From Cymodocea nodosa (Eukaryota; Streptophyta; Magnoliopsida; Alismatales; Cymodoceaceae): a stretch of DNA of 64,000 bases. Within the stretch, counting starts at the first letter, position 1. Each line of letters opens with the position of its first letter. The translations under genes and the position numbers were made by a program. The notes under the pieces were generated by a model that worked only from the letters and a program-made list of their open reading frames with translations, had not been told where the DNA came from and made no database searches. Location of the stretch: contig CM072345.1 of NCBI GenBank assembly GCA_036874045.1, forward strand, positions 12,572,501-12,636,500, read 5' to 3'. Shown here piece after piece: positions 24,496 to 37,717 of this stretch.

Positions 24496-25567
24496 CTCCT
24501 CCTGAAAGAGGAGGAAAACTCCCCCGAAATCCAAATAAGAGAAGGAAGAGGAAAGCGCGATGACAGAAGCAGTACGTTGGACGGTAACGAAGGCAGAAAA
24601 TTTCATACAGTTCGAGAACGTATACCGATAAGAATTTCTTTTCTAATCTGAATGGAAGGGACGGAATCGGTGTCCACCGGAGCTACCGCGACGCAATGGA
24701 GCTCGTCGAGACTGGAGCTGTTGTTCGCGGAGGTTGGAGACGAAGCTGCGACTCGCGGTTTGTGGGACGATAATCTGCTGCGAAGGGCGTTCGTTCACGC
24801 GCCACTAGATCACTATTGTACTATTTCATTCGAAGAAATTGGATGGCGGATTGAGGCATCTGGAGTCGGTGGCACGCAAAGGCTGAAAGAAAAATTCTAA
24901 ATTATCGATTGTTAATTATAGATTTCCTTTGAAATTGAAATTCGTAAAAAGATGTGTGACTTGGGTAGAATCCCATTATATGAAAGTTTAGGAGGATACC
25001 ATACCGGTTTACGTAAACCGTGGGAAGGTGAAATATCGTTAATGGCCGGGTAGGAAGTTTCGGATACCGTGGCGGCACCTGTTAAATAATCCACCCATCG
25101 TGACATTGATGCCTTTTAAGATATGCCTACTAAGCAAAACTGTCTTGGTCATGAGGATTTTTTTTGTTGAATCTTATCAACGGTGAGTTTCCTAAAATAA
25201 AATTTCAAAGTGAGCACACCCTTTAGGGCACGGATAATTACAAAACTGTTGAATTTTATACAACTCTTGAGTGTACCGTACGTTCTACAAGAATTCAAAG
25301 GAACCAAGCAGACCCGCTATAAACTGGGAACTGGGGCTGCTTATACATGTTGTACACGGCCTAACTACAGTTTCGTACCTCCAAGTAAATGATCTGCGAA
25401 CACACATACATATGTACAGATTCTGAAGGACACAAAAATCGCCCCAACCATAAATAATAACTGTAGGGCGTTATATCGTGTGGGAGACGGTGGGGAAGCT
25501 CGCTAAAATGGGGTTTGATATGCACAAATTACTTGATGAATTTGAATATTAGCTACAACAAAGACCG
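24496..25567. other. NAD synthetase upstream region and ARF 3' flank
   Basis: About 1.07 kb separates the NAD synthetase start from the upstream ARF stop; both genes lie on the minus strand. The less AT-rich part at 24500-24870 should hold the NAD synthetase 5' leader and core promoter. A plus-strand open frame at 24652-24900 overlaps it without a family match. I see no clear TATA box that decides a start site. Confidence 0.5.
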
Positions 25568-28500
25568 TCATCGATCGAATGATGCAGCCGAGTTAGTGTC
25601 ATAATTGCCCCTCCACATGTTGTCCGAACCACTGCAAGCTTGATTCTGGGCGGGAAGACCAGCAAGGTCACCATCCAAACTCATTTGTTGGACCTCGGCT
25701 GCTGACAAAATCTTGATGCTCTGGACGCAACCCACAAATTCACTGTTGCAGGAGAAAAAATGGTGAGAACATTTCATCAAATGATATTTTCTAGAGGCAA
25801 ATAAGCTCTTCGGTCAGTTCAGAGCACCCGTAGGCAAAACTTACTCCCAAGGGTCATCTCCAACAAGGAGAATATCATTTTCATGATCTACATAGACGAG
25901 TTTCCAGTCACTATTGTGAGGATCTTCTAACTGCCCATCAATTCCAAACATGGAAGCAAGGTCTCGTCGGAGCTCGTTGTACCCTCTGTAACGGGTAACA
26001 TCAATAGATCTTCCCACAGAGCCACGTTTTTGAACCTTGAGAATTTACATGCAAAGACAACATTGATACCAACATGACAATAGCCAGAACATCCAAAGCC
26101 AACTTTACTCTAGGCAAAAATGAAAGCTCGAACAAAATTTAATTAGGTGGATCCATACCAACGAATGAGTCAAATGACAAAAGCATGTACTATAACACAT
26201 TATGGTAATCACTATCCAAAAGTTGGTGGGTATTAAAAAGAAAATTGTAGTTATTGAAAACTCTTCAAATTAAAATCCAGAATTCTTTTGGTGCATAGAA
26301 TAGTTGAAATAGCATCTATTATATTTTAGGGAACTTTCATCCTCTTCACTCCATAGACCAGCATAGACAAACTTTACCTGAAATCTAAATGAAATTCCTC
26401 AATCCATACATCAATATTGAATTTGAAATCTAGAAATTTTCCCTAATCAAAATCTAAACCAGCAATAGCTCAATTAGTCAAAAACAATGGCATTTGTAGT
26501 TTTCACCAAAGTAACACAGAAAAACTATCATTATCAACAAATCCAAAAAATTGGGAAATCACTGTTTCTTTAGTACATCACACAATGAAATCTAAATCTA
26601 ATCCAATATCCTACTCAAATCTATCAAATTCGAAATCCAAAACAAAATTTATCCTAATTAAATCACACATTTATGTTAAAGAAACTGAACCCCTTCCACT
26701 CAGATAAATTTTTTGGGAGCTTCTGGATCTACATCTTTTGTTTTCTAAATTCTAATAGAGTTATTACACTATGGCATCATGCACTGTATCTCATCCCAAA
26801 TTTAGTACTATTCCAATCTTTTTTGTACTTTTTGTATTTGCAGCAAAAATTTGTAGTCGTCATGAATTTTAGATTTTTTCCATTGTGCAATATTACTTGC
26901 AACATTTCATTAAACTACAGTAATGTTCTTGCAAATATGCCATACTACCATTTGAACAACAAATCTTAACCACTCAACATCCAATGGTCCAGATGTTCTA
27001 GACCATTGATTTGACAAGAATGATCAAGACAATTCTGACGTAACTGTTATTTAGATTGATTGTTTGTCAAATTCTTCATGTTTTTAAAACAATTTTGGAT
27101 AAAAATGCCCCTTGGTGATCTCGATGTGCCAATGTGGTCATTTTGTGACTTATAGATGGCCAATAGATGACCCCTTCAACATGCTCTACGCAATTAGATG
27201 CACCTTCCCTAACAACATGGTACTCAGATCCTTGCTAAGTTTTGAATCAGGTCAATAAAAATTAGATCTCATAAAGTCACAAAATGATCGCATCCAAGTA
27301 ACAAAAAATCCCTAGCAAGTCACCAGCAAGGGTAATTTCGCCTAAAATTATTGTAAAATATTAAGGACTAATCTAATTAAAGGACGTGCACATCTAGCTG
27401 ACGATTGAAATTCAAGATACCACAAAGACGCATTTTAAAACTCAGCATCCTAAAGTAAGAATCATACACAGTTTAAGGTACCAATAATATAAATAATTCT
27501 TTATAATGTTACAAATACATAAAATAATTTCCTTTTCCGATATTCTGAATTTAAAATTGAATTCAAATTCATATCTACTTACAAGTTCAAATTTGTAGTG
27601 AGTTTTCAAATTTTGTAGTTATATCTATTTGGAATGAAATCTAAAACTAGAACTAAGGTACAAGCAGTCCTATTCCATGAAATAATATCAATTATATCAT
27701 GTATCAATCCAATAAACATTGACCACTTTTTTTAAATCAGTAACCTTTAGTACTACTTCATGTGATTAAAAGTAAGATTTTTTAATATGTAATCCACCCC
27801 CATAAATTTCATCTAATTCTTTATTAATTTCTCAATCAATACTTCCTTTAAAAAAACTTAATACTGACCAACATTTGAAAGTACTCCATGCGCAATTTGG
27901 ACGGGAATATCAATGTAATAATAAAAATAAATGAATATTTGATTTAAAATTCTTCTTTAGAGTTTGCAAAGTCTCATAAGCACTAAACCAAATTATCATA
28001 TTGGTTAACACAGTACTACCTGTGTATCATGGTAACTCCCGGATGGAAAGCCTAGGAATATAAGTGTTCAATTTTCTAAAGAAATAAAAAGAATGTAGCA
28101 ATGGGCAAAGTTCCATCTGCTTAGGGGATACCTTGGTGTAAGTACGCACGCGCTGTGGGCCCTGTGGTTGATTGCCCCACGATCCTCTGTTCATTACTCC
28201 ATTTTCATTTATGGCAGCATTTGAACATCCAGCTTTGAAAGGCATATCTGGCACCCCAAATGAATGTGAGCTGATAGCTGCGGTAGATATTTCTGTATCT
28301 ATATCCTTATGATTACCATATCCAGAAAGCAAGTTTTGAAGATCCTTTCCAGAGTCAAATCCTCTAGACAAGAGCGTATCTGGCATCAAGCCATCAACAT
28401 TGGATCCGAAAGGTAAATGGCTTGAATGATGTGGCTGAAGTTCACCTTCTAAACCAAGAGGAAGAGAGTAATTTTCTTCTCCATTCCTATCCAAACAAAA

Positions 28501-31500
28501 TGATGTAGCAGATGATGAAGCCTCCAGCTGATCAGCTGTGGCATTTCTGTAAGCTAGGTTGTCTGACACTTTTGTGCAATGCAATTCACGCTTTACTTGG
28601 GTATCTTTGCATTGAAGTTCTTGAACAAATTTATTCATGGTATGAACTGCTCTTTCACCAAGGAACGTTGCTGATCCATGCTGCTTTCCATTCAATAAGC
28701 TCAGTGTCGACTCTTGATTATTGAATGGGGAAGCTGAACATGAAGGTACATTATTGTTGCCTAAAGATGATTGATCTCTAACAGGAATTTGTTGATTGAC
28801 CTGCCACTCTGTTTGGTTAGCATTTAAATATTGCTCCTTTGAAGGAAGAGAAACTGGCACACCACTTGGTTGCTGCTTCTGTAGCAATTGTGAATTTTGC
28901 ATCATGGGTGGTTGCTGCTGTGATTGCTGAGACTGTAAAAACGGGCTGATTTGTGATAGCATTTGTTGCTGCTGCAACTTGTGCAATAGTTGAAGCTGAA
29001 GTTGAGATTGATGAGGCGTCACTTGTTGCTGTGGTTGATTCTTTACAGAAAGACCTTGCTGTATATCCATTTGTTGGTGAAACGGCAAACCTTGAGGAAC
29101 AAAATTCTGAATACCATGACTAGAAGATTGTGCAACTTGGACACCAGAATTAGGTACCAACAAACCCTGTTGCATTTGAGCTTGGGAAGACTGTACAAAT
29201 TGACTTCCAGAGAGCTGGTGTTGAGGTGATTGCTGACGAACAAAGGACTGATGTTTATGCTGCTGATCAACTACACCAGTAATAATACCTCCAAATCTTA
29301 TTTTCTGCTGTTGTGATGATTGCTTATGGGTGTGTTGATCAGTTTGTTGCATATGCTGTTGAATTGATGGTGCTTGCTGTTGGCTTTGTTGCTGTTGTTG
29401 ATGTATCTGCTGTGGCTGAAGAGAGGGCTGATGCTTCTTTTGATGTAACTGAGCTAGCATTGCAACCTGCTGTTGATTTACGCTAGTTTCTTGTTGATGC
29501 TGCAGCTGCTGTTGTTGTGGTCTTTGCTGTTGCTGTTGCTGCAATATAGACTGTTGTTGAGGCAGCTGTTGTGACTGCTGATGCAGTTGCTGCAACATGG
29601 TTTGTTGTTGTTGCTGCTGCTGCTGCTGTATAGGCCGTTGTTGAGGTAGCTGCAACAAGGTAGTTTGCTGCTGTGACTGCTGAAGCACTTGCTGTGAAAT
29701 GGGCTGGTGCATCTGTGGCTGAGGAAGATTTGAAGATTGTTGTATTTGCTGCTGTGGTGGATGGACAGAAACCTGTTGTTGTTGCTGCTGCTGCAGTACT
29801 TGCTGCTGTTGTTGGGTCCAGGTTAAGGGTGTTTGCTGTATCCCATCTAACTGCTGAATTTGATTTGTCTTGGGAATATTCAATGGCAAGCTAGATGCTG
29901 GTAAGGCTTGTGCTTGGAAATTCAGCATTCTAGAAGGATCATCACTACCGATATTATTGTAAGGAGATGATACCATCACTGAGGGAAAGTATGGAGATGG
30001 AGTTGCTGAGGCCACTGCTTGAGGATTCCTCTGCATGTTCATCCATTGAACCAGGTTGAAACCTGGAAAAATAGAACCTTGTGCGTCCTTCAAACCAACA
30101 TCATCACTAAGCCATGGCATTTCTCGGTTAAAAGTATTCTCAGCGTCAGACTCATCCCCTGTAGGGGGCAAGTGAACATGATTCTAGTTAGCGTACAACC
30201 TATCACTACACAAAATTTGGCAATTCACTGTTGTATTAGAAGAGCAAGCAAAGCAAGGTCGTTTGTGATTGTTGTCAAAACTTTTATGAGGTGCCAAAAT
30301 AATGTTTACACTATAGCAATATTATTAAGGTGCCAAAGTTACCGTTTCAGGCACCAAAGCATTCAAAATGATCGATTAATATTTTTTCAAGGCCTATCTA
30401 TATATGTTTATGTATATCAAAAATTAAACAAATCGCATTAATAAATAATATTATGCATTAAATACAACTATTTTAAACTTAAAAAGCATCAATAAATATT
30501 GTTAATGTATAGAAAACAATATTTAAACAAGGTAACCATTAAACACTATTTGAAAGCCAAAACTTAGAAATTAATTTGTAAAATCAGTGCTCAATATCAA
30601 AACAAGAGATCCAAATTAGACTAAATGATTGCTTAGGGTTGGAAAACACTCAAAGCACCTTATAAAACAGTGGTTCCCTGTTGGATCTAGTTAAAGAATG
30701 AGGCTGGACGTGAAAACGACAAGACCCACATGATATCTGAGCAACCATTTTAATAACTATGGATTATAGTATATGAAGTGTCAGTCGTTATGATCAATTA
30801 TCATATAAATTGTGATGGACATACAAAAACTTCACCTGTAAAAAACAAAAAGGCATAAACAAACATATGCATAAAAGCTACAATATTGTCACCCATTAAT
30901 AGAGAAATTATGGCAATGGAATACATTGCCTTAATAATCCATGATCTCCTCTTGGGCACATTTACATCATTGGATTTAGGATAGAATACACCAATGACGT
31001 GATCATTATGATCACCACCACCTACAAACCAACATATACATCCTCTGCTGCACCTGCCATGTTCATACATCATAAATAATTCCCACTTACAGAATAGGCA
31101 CTAATATCTGCACAAAAGAGAGCAATCTGAACAATTGTGCTGGAGTACATATGTCATCCCAACTACTAGTAGAAGAGATGGAAAGGAGAGATCCCAACAT
31201 AAAAAAAGAGAAATGTCTATCAAAAGAAGAATTGTCGATCTTCTAATCCAAAGATCCTATGTTTCTCATCACCACTATCAACATTAATGCCCGATCACCT
31301 CATTGACACAATGGCAAAAGGGAGAAATAAAACATGCTATAATCAACAAACAAGGCAGAGGAGATATAGACATGCACATCCACACCACTAAACAAGGGAA
31401 AGGATTACATAACAAGGGAGGAATAAAAAAGCTACAACCAACATAAAAGGCAAAGGAGATATAGATATGCATATCAACCCAACCGAAGAAAACAAGGATG

Positions 31501-34500
31501 ACACAAGATTCCACTCAATCATCCTACTGACGTCAACAACAGCAAAGGGAAAAATAAAACAAGCTACAATCAATGTACAAGACAAGGGAAATCTAGACCC
31601 AACTGAGAAAAGGAAAGAATGTCACAACTTACAACATGCCACTGTTTGGTCAACTTTTCCAACTCAGTTTTTTCAGGACAAGATCAAACCATTAGGTTGG
31701 ACCAGTCAGATCGTAAACTGGTAAAGCCACCAGTCCAACCACCCCTTGCCAGAACGTTTTCAGTCTGACTGGGGTTATCAGTTGAACTAGGCGATCTGAG
31801 CAATAAAACCAGTCCATATTAATTGGATTAGAAATGTTTTATCTGCTAATAAATATTTTTTGGACAACAGTGTCTTTTTCAAATAATCAATGCTTTTTGG
31901 AATGATAAGTTTTTTTGTATAATCATGATTTTTTGAATAATCGTTATTTCTCAAATAACCAAGTGAAGTAGTTCACTTTTGAAATTTCAAAAATTAATAT
32001 TTGGTGTGTGAGATTTCTCATTATCTTTTGACATCATTATGATGACTCTACCTAGAAAAATATTACTATAAGTTTCTTGAATTTTTGTTTTTTTTTTTCC
32101 GGATTTTGCCTATTTTATGAATTTTATTTTTAATTAAATAAAAAATAACATTCAATGACCTTATCTGGTCCAATTGGTGTACTATAAAACAAAAGGCCTG
32201 TTTCCTGATTTGGTTTTGAAAACATTGCTCACGACATCAGCACCAACACACCATGGATTTAAAGATATAAACAAAAGCTCGAAAGTAATTTCATCACATC
32301 ACTAGAGTAGCCAATGTATTCCATTACCATGATGTCATCAAAGCACATTTATTGTTCCTACATCACTGTGTACCAAGATTCATTGAATATTAAGACAGGA
32401 AAACATGGGGTGCCATCTAACCTTCCTCACAACAAGGACTCATGCCATAATCCCATTAATGTAGACTTTGGCCACATGAATCCTTTCCTTCCATATATTG
32501 CTATTAATTTTCAATCTTCAATTAAATTACATAAATTTAAATCTTTTTCTCACAATTCCTAATCAAGTAGTTTCAAGCATCTCTCTTCTCTACTTCTTTT
32601 AGTTTTGCCACACTAATTAATTCTCTTTTTCTAACTGATTGATTCCTTGGCCACTTAAGAATATGGCCAAACCACCTAAACCAATTTTCTCTTATCTTAT
32701 TTTCAATAGATGCAAATCCTATTCTATTCCTAATAAAATCATTTTTAAACTTATCCCTTATGGTATTACTGCTCATCCATCATCTTTTAAGCCATCTAAC
32801 CATCCTTAATGATTCATTTTCATGTTACAACCATCACTGCCTTCGTTCATCAGTGGCAAATCATCAATAACAAAATGGAGAACATATAACATCACCCTTT
32901 TTTGTTTCCCGTGATGCCATTATAACAGATTCAAAAACAACTAAGGGGAATGTATGCCAATGTTTTGATCTTTGTCATCATCAATTTATCAATGTAACCA
33001 TCCCCATCAAAGTCTCTGAACTCAACTAGTTATCATAGCCTCTATTATAACCGTGGATGCTGTTATTGATGCCTCCAGTTCACACTGCCAAAGAGAACAA
33101 TACACAAAGGATATAGAAGTGAAACACAATTGACAAAGTTCACTTAGCTTGTAGAAAATCAATTCAAAATAAGTAGAAGGATATATCTATAAATAACCAC
33201 AAGTCCAATATCTCTCTTCCAAATTGAGATTATTCCAGCACTTTTCATCACTTGTAGCTTTTTTATGTCATGTAACTTTCACTTTTGGACATGAGTAAAT
33301 GTTGTTGGACTTAGAACACCCATTTGGTTCACATATTAGCTATGATGAAATATTGACATTTAACTAATATCAATAACCACAGGTTCAATTTTACTTGTAT
33401 TCCCATATGGGAGTCAGCAAACTCTTCCAACATGACACGTTATCATCACTACTGACCATGAAACTGTGCATCAGCATGCGTAGGAAAAACATCACTGACA
33501 CATGTCAAAACTTCTGCAGACCAATCCAATATTCACATGTATATCACAATAGGCACTGTTTTGGCTGATATCTTGCTATCAAAATCAAAAGCAATATACT
33601 ACAATAGAATTTCATAGGAGAATTACATTAAATATTTAAAAGTAATCACAAACTCCTAACTTGATGTGAGAACTGATGCCTTGGATACATTACTGTAAAG
33701 CAAACTGCTACCCAATCAATACAGCTAGCATGCAGAGAATTTTTTCAGTTTCGTAAGGCACTTACCAGGTAGTCCCGGTTTTGTTAACTTGGGTCTAAAA
33801 AACGGTGGAGGGCATATGTAAAAAGGTGTTGCCACAGGTTCAATTTCCCAAATAGAAACCCGCTTTTGACGTTCACCTGCAGTTGACTCATCCCATCCAA
33901 CCTGCCATGATAGACATGAATGAGACAACAATTACTGAAGCAAAGACTAGTACATTGAATTTCTATGAAATATAACAAAAAATCAACAATAATAGACAAG
34001 ATTTTCTTATACTTTTTTAAACCAAAAGTGTTGATTTGCTCAAAAATTCGTTAAACAATGAAATATTCTATAGCACAAGTGAATATGGTTTCAGATAATG
34101 TATTTTTTGGCTGTCTGACTTTAAGTAATGCAACAGAAAATAATACTACAGATACATTAATATCTTAGATATAGGTTAGAGAAAATAAATCATTATTATA
34201 ACATGTTGGCCTATACACCAAGGAATCAATATCATATAAGTGGATTTGCTCAAACAAAAGGAATGAGATCCCAACCTGCAAATTACGCCATTGTGAATTT
34301 TTCCACTGTATAGGATCCAAATCACTGATACCAGTAATGGTACCCATATATCTCCTTACACCCGACTCTTCAGTTTCAAACATCATACGAAAACGCATTC
34401 CAAGGGAAACTTGAGCGTACATGGCCTTATTGTACTTGGCTAAAGGAACGACAAACTCTGAAGGGCTTGCTCTGTTAAATGGAAGAAAAGAGTGATCAGG

Positions 34501-37500
34501 ATTGATGAACTGCAGTTGCAGTGTTTCATCATTGAAAGAAAAAAGTTCGATGACCTAGGGTTGTAAAAGATTGTAAATGGACTGTTATTTGCAGCAGCAT
34601 GGGCAGCAGCAGCAAGGACACCAATATGCATGCTTTCACTGGAGAGTACTGAAGAAGATAAAGCAGGTTGCTGTTTATTGGCACGCCTAATTCCCAGCAA
34701 AAGCTGAGATTTTTCGTCTCTGTAACAACAAAAGACTGGAAATGTTTACAAGTGACAAACCTCAAATTCAGGGTAGATAGTTCCCTACCTTATAAATAGG
34801 ACAGAATCACCAGCTACAAGACGCTTTGTACTAACGAACACACTCCAACCGGTGGTGAGTAGATGTCTTTTTGGTTGACCTGTCAAACCCAAACAGTTAA
34901 TGATGAACTCACAACAAAAAATATTCTTCTTATTGCTAAAAATTGACATGAATTATTTTTCTTTGTGGGGTAATGAATTTCACTCGCAAAAAAAACTTCT
35001 ATTTATATAAAAATCTTCTGACATCAAAGAAAAAGAAAAATAAACTCTAAATAAACATAACCTCACATATTCAACAAGGGATTGAGGATGCATTCAGGAT
35101 CAAAAAATTTGTCTGTTTTTCACTTTTAAAGATATAATTCAGATAACTACATTTTCACAATAGATATAAAATCCTTACAAACACCTTTGCACAGACAAGA
35201 ATAATAACTTAGCTATCAGCTGCGCAAGACAATTCAAGTACACTGTATAAGGTCACTCCTTTAAACCACATATTTTGAAGGTAGGTATGAGTACAATAAT
35301 GGCCCTTTCATTCCTGGACTCTAAAAAGACATTCTGCTGACTGAAAATTAGTACAACTTTTTCTTTTGTTTGGCTTCCATAAGGTGGTGTGTGTATGTCT
35401 ATCACTAATGAAGATATAAATGTCTATAACAGAAAAGTACCTCGATAAACATGTCGAAATGTCCATGTGACATCATGCAAGTCCTTCACCACAAGTTCTT
35501 GAGCTGGCGGTTGCATCGAGAAATCCTAGAATAGATTTTCCATGTAACCAATATTATGTTTTGGCATAGACTTTTGATAAGCTATTTATATGAAAAGTTT
35601 CAAAGAACAGCATCATAAACTTACTAGAGGTGGAAATATCTTCTCTGCTGCACGACGGGGCACAGAAAATCCACCATGAGTGCTAGTATCACTAGCTGTA
35701 AGTGTTTTGCAGAAGAATTCAGTGGGTTGTTTGTTTTGCTTTAGACCCAGGTTAGATGCCAACAATGCTTCCTTATCATACTGCAATGAAAACATAATAA
35801 ATGCATGAACAACATTGGGCCATATGATCATCAAGTGAAGTACCAACAAGGTCCAATAAGATGCAAGATCCATCTGGAAATCGCTCACTAATAGGAGATA
35901 GTGAAGTTAAGTTCAGTAAGTTGGCCAACAGAGAAGGGGTTCATAAAAAAGTTTGGAAACATGAGTCCCTCATGAACAGACTTAGATGCAATTTTCTCAT
36001 ATCTGTAATTTATGAAAAGGAAATGCTGCCAAATGAAAATTACAAGTACAGTCATCATGAAAACTGAATGACAATTGCTGACCTACTTTATTCACAGGCT
36101 GAAGTGTCATCTGAGCATAAACTTCATCTGTTTCAGCATCCGCCTGTTTGCAAATGCATCATCATTCAGTCATTCATATTCCATTCAAAACTATGAAGAT
36201 TATATGTTGAGCACAAGTTTTCACACATGTAATGTGACACTATGAAGCATGCATATCAACTTAGAAGGCAGTGATGGGTAGTTTGGTATGGTATCAGTCT
36301 CCTTTTGCATTGTAGCTGCTACCTGAAATTCTCATGACCCAATATACTCTTTCAGGAACTGAAAGACCATGTTATGTAAATAGTAGAACAAAGTTTAAAA
36401 GGAAAAGGGAGAAACCTGTTCGCTATGACCCTGAGGGAAGTATACCACCAGACTCCCTACAGGAGGTAATGAAACCAAAGGTCCTGCACAAGCATGCCAT
36501 AACTCCGAATTTATGGTCCTTTGTTCCCCTGCTTCCAATAGGGGAAAAAATCAGCTTTAGAGTAAGGAAAATGTTAGTGTGAAAGCCCAAAAGAAAGCAA
36601 ATATAGAAAAAGGCAGCATCAAAGTATTAAAGTGTTTTCCACCAAAAAAAAGATCGGTGGCCATCAGTAGCTTTTAGGACAAAAACAGCAATCCAAGTCA
36701 TAATCCCATTGTATAGGATCAACCACATGAATCCTTTACTTCCACGTATTTTTATCTACATTCAAATCTTCAATTAAATTACATAAATTTAAATCTTCCT
36801 AACCAAGTTGTTTTAAGCATTTCTGTACTTCTTTTAGTTTCTACCATACTAATTAATTCTCCTCTCCTAACTGATGCATCCTTTAGCCTCTTAAGGATAT
36901 GACCAAACCAACATAGCTGATTTCCTCTTATCTTCAATTGGTGCAACTTTTACCATATTTCTAATAAAATCATTTTTAACATATCTCTTTTAGTATTATC
37001 ACTCATTTTTTTACACATTCATCTTAGCAACATTAATTTTCGCCTACAGCCATGTTTTAGAACTCAACATTCTCAATCATAAAGTATCACTATATCTATA
37101 GAAACACTAAATTCGCGTGGATAGTTTACATTAGCATCTCTTTATTCTTGATATTTTGAGCTCAAGAACATTTATTGAGCATCAATGCCAAAAAGAATAA
37201 CCATCAAACAGTTTGTAACTTTTACCATTTTTGTTTTAGTGTCAAGAATTCCAACTTCCAAGATGGAATCAATTGGCAAGCATGTAACTTAGGTTGAGTA
37301 ATTGGGCATAAAAATTGGATTTGCTCAAGCACATTCAAAGTGATATAGTTTCCTGAACTTCCAAGCAGCAAAGAGCTGTAGAAAGCTAGTTGCCCATTGA
37401 TTCTAACATTTCCACAGTAAGATAAATAGCCATACATCATTTTTATGTAATTTTATTATGCAACCACCACAATAATTCCTTTCTCCAGCTACCATCTCTC

Positions 37501-37717
37501 ACATATGGTGAAATTAGAAAAGTCAGCTTAGATTACTTTGACCTAAAACTTTGTGAGACAATGAATATGTGAAAGAATCAAGAAACCCACTAAAAGAGCA
37601 CAAAAATCAAAACCTACAAATTGAGTCGATATTTCATACAACTTATTGGTGAATGGGGATAAAAGAAACCATACCTTCTCCAGTGTCTTCTGAGAACCCA
37701 TTTTCTGGGGCTTTCAT
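25568..37717 (-). CDS. ARF7/19: Auxin response factor, ARF7/ARF19 type (transcriptional activator)
   Basis: This is a nuclear DNA-binding factor for auxin response elements (TGTCTC). Coding exons, 5' to 3': 37675-37717, 36416-36528, 36227-36322, 36087-36143, 35625-35780, 35441-35525, 34789-34879, 34555-34719, 34276-34471, 33766-33901, 28132-30158, 25845-26035, 25568-25742. All join in phase, giving 3,531 nt and 1,176 residues. Domains: N-terminal flank ([20 protein letters not shown]), B3 at about 125-227 ([20 protein letters not shown]), ARF dimer/ancillary domain at about 244-340, a huge Gln-rich middle region in the 2,027-bp exon (about 380-1055), and a C-terminal PB1 domain ([10 protein letters not shown]...[18 protein letters not shown]) at about 1056-1140 that binds Aux/IAA repressors. 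The glutamine-rich middle marks an activator. The ending (QACSGSD...NSAASFDR) is that of ARF7/ARF19 rather than ARF5, 6 or 8. The ATG begins [15 protein letters not shown]. Confidence 0.97.
28900..29830 (-). repeat. CAG/CAA-rich tracts encoding the ARF glutamine-rich region
   Basis: On the minus strand this part of the largest ARF exon is dominated by CAG and CAA codons. There are runs of up to eight or nine Gln near 29610-29630 and others near 29510-29540, 29780-29800 and 29390. CAG and CAA are mixed, which limits slippage. The tract belongs to the activation domain and is a probable site of length variation among alleles. Confidence 0.9.
32425..32825 (-). mobile_element. RTE LINE 3' fragment in ARF intron (sense)
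   Basis: On the minus strand the sequence encodes [19 protein letters not shown] then [14 protein letters not shown], the C-terminal end of an RTE reverse transcriptase as in the element at 21740-22898. It ends in a TTGTTGTG-type tail at about 32425. It lies in the 3.6-kb intron between exons 33766-33901 and 28132-30158, in the same direction as the ARF gene. Confidence 0.8.
36690..37090 (-). mobile_element. RTE LINE 3' fragment in ARF intron 1 (sense)
   Basis: The minus strand carries the same RTE 3' segment (NDFIRN, then FGHILK-like words, then [17 protein letters not shown] tail) with many changes. It matches the fragment at 32425-32825 in order and orientation. It lies in the first coding intron (36529-37674) of the ARF gene. 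Confidence 0.7.

Noticed and set aside
24652-24900. Plus-strand frame of 82 codons divergent from NAD synthetase
   Set aside because: It overlaps the expected leader and promoter of NAD synthetase, has no homologue known to me, and shows no downstream exon.
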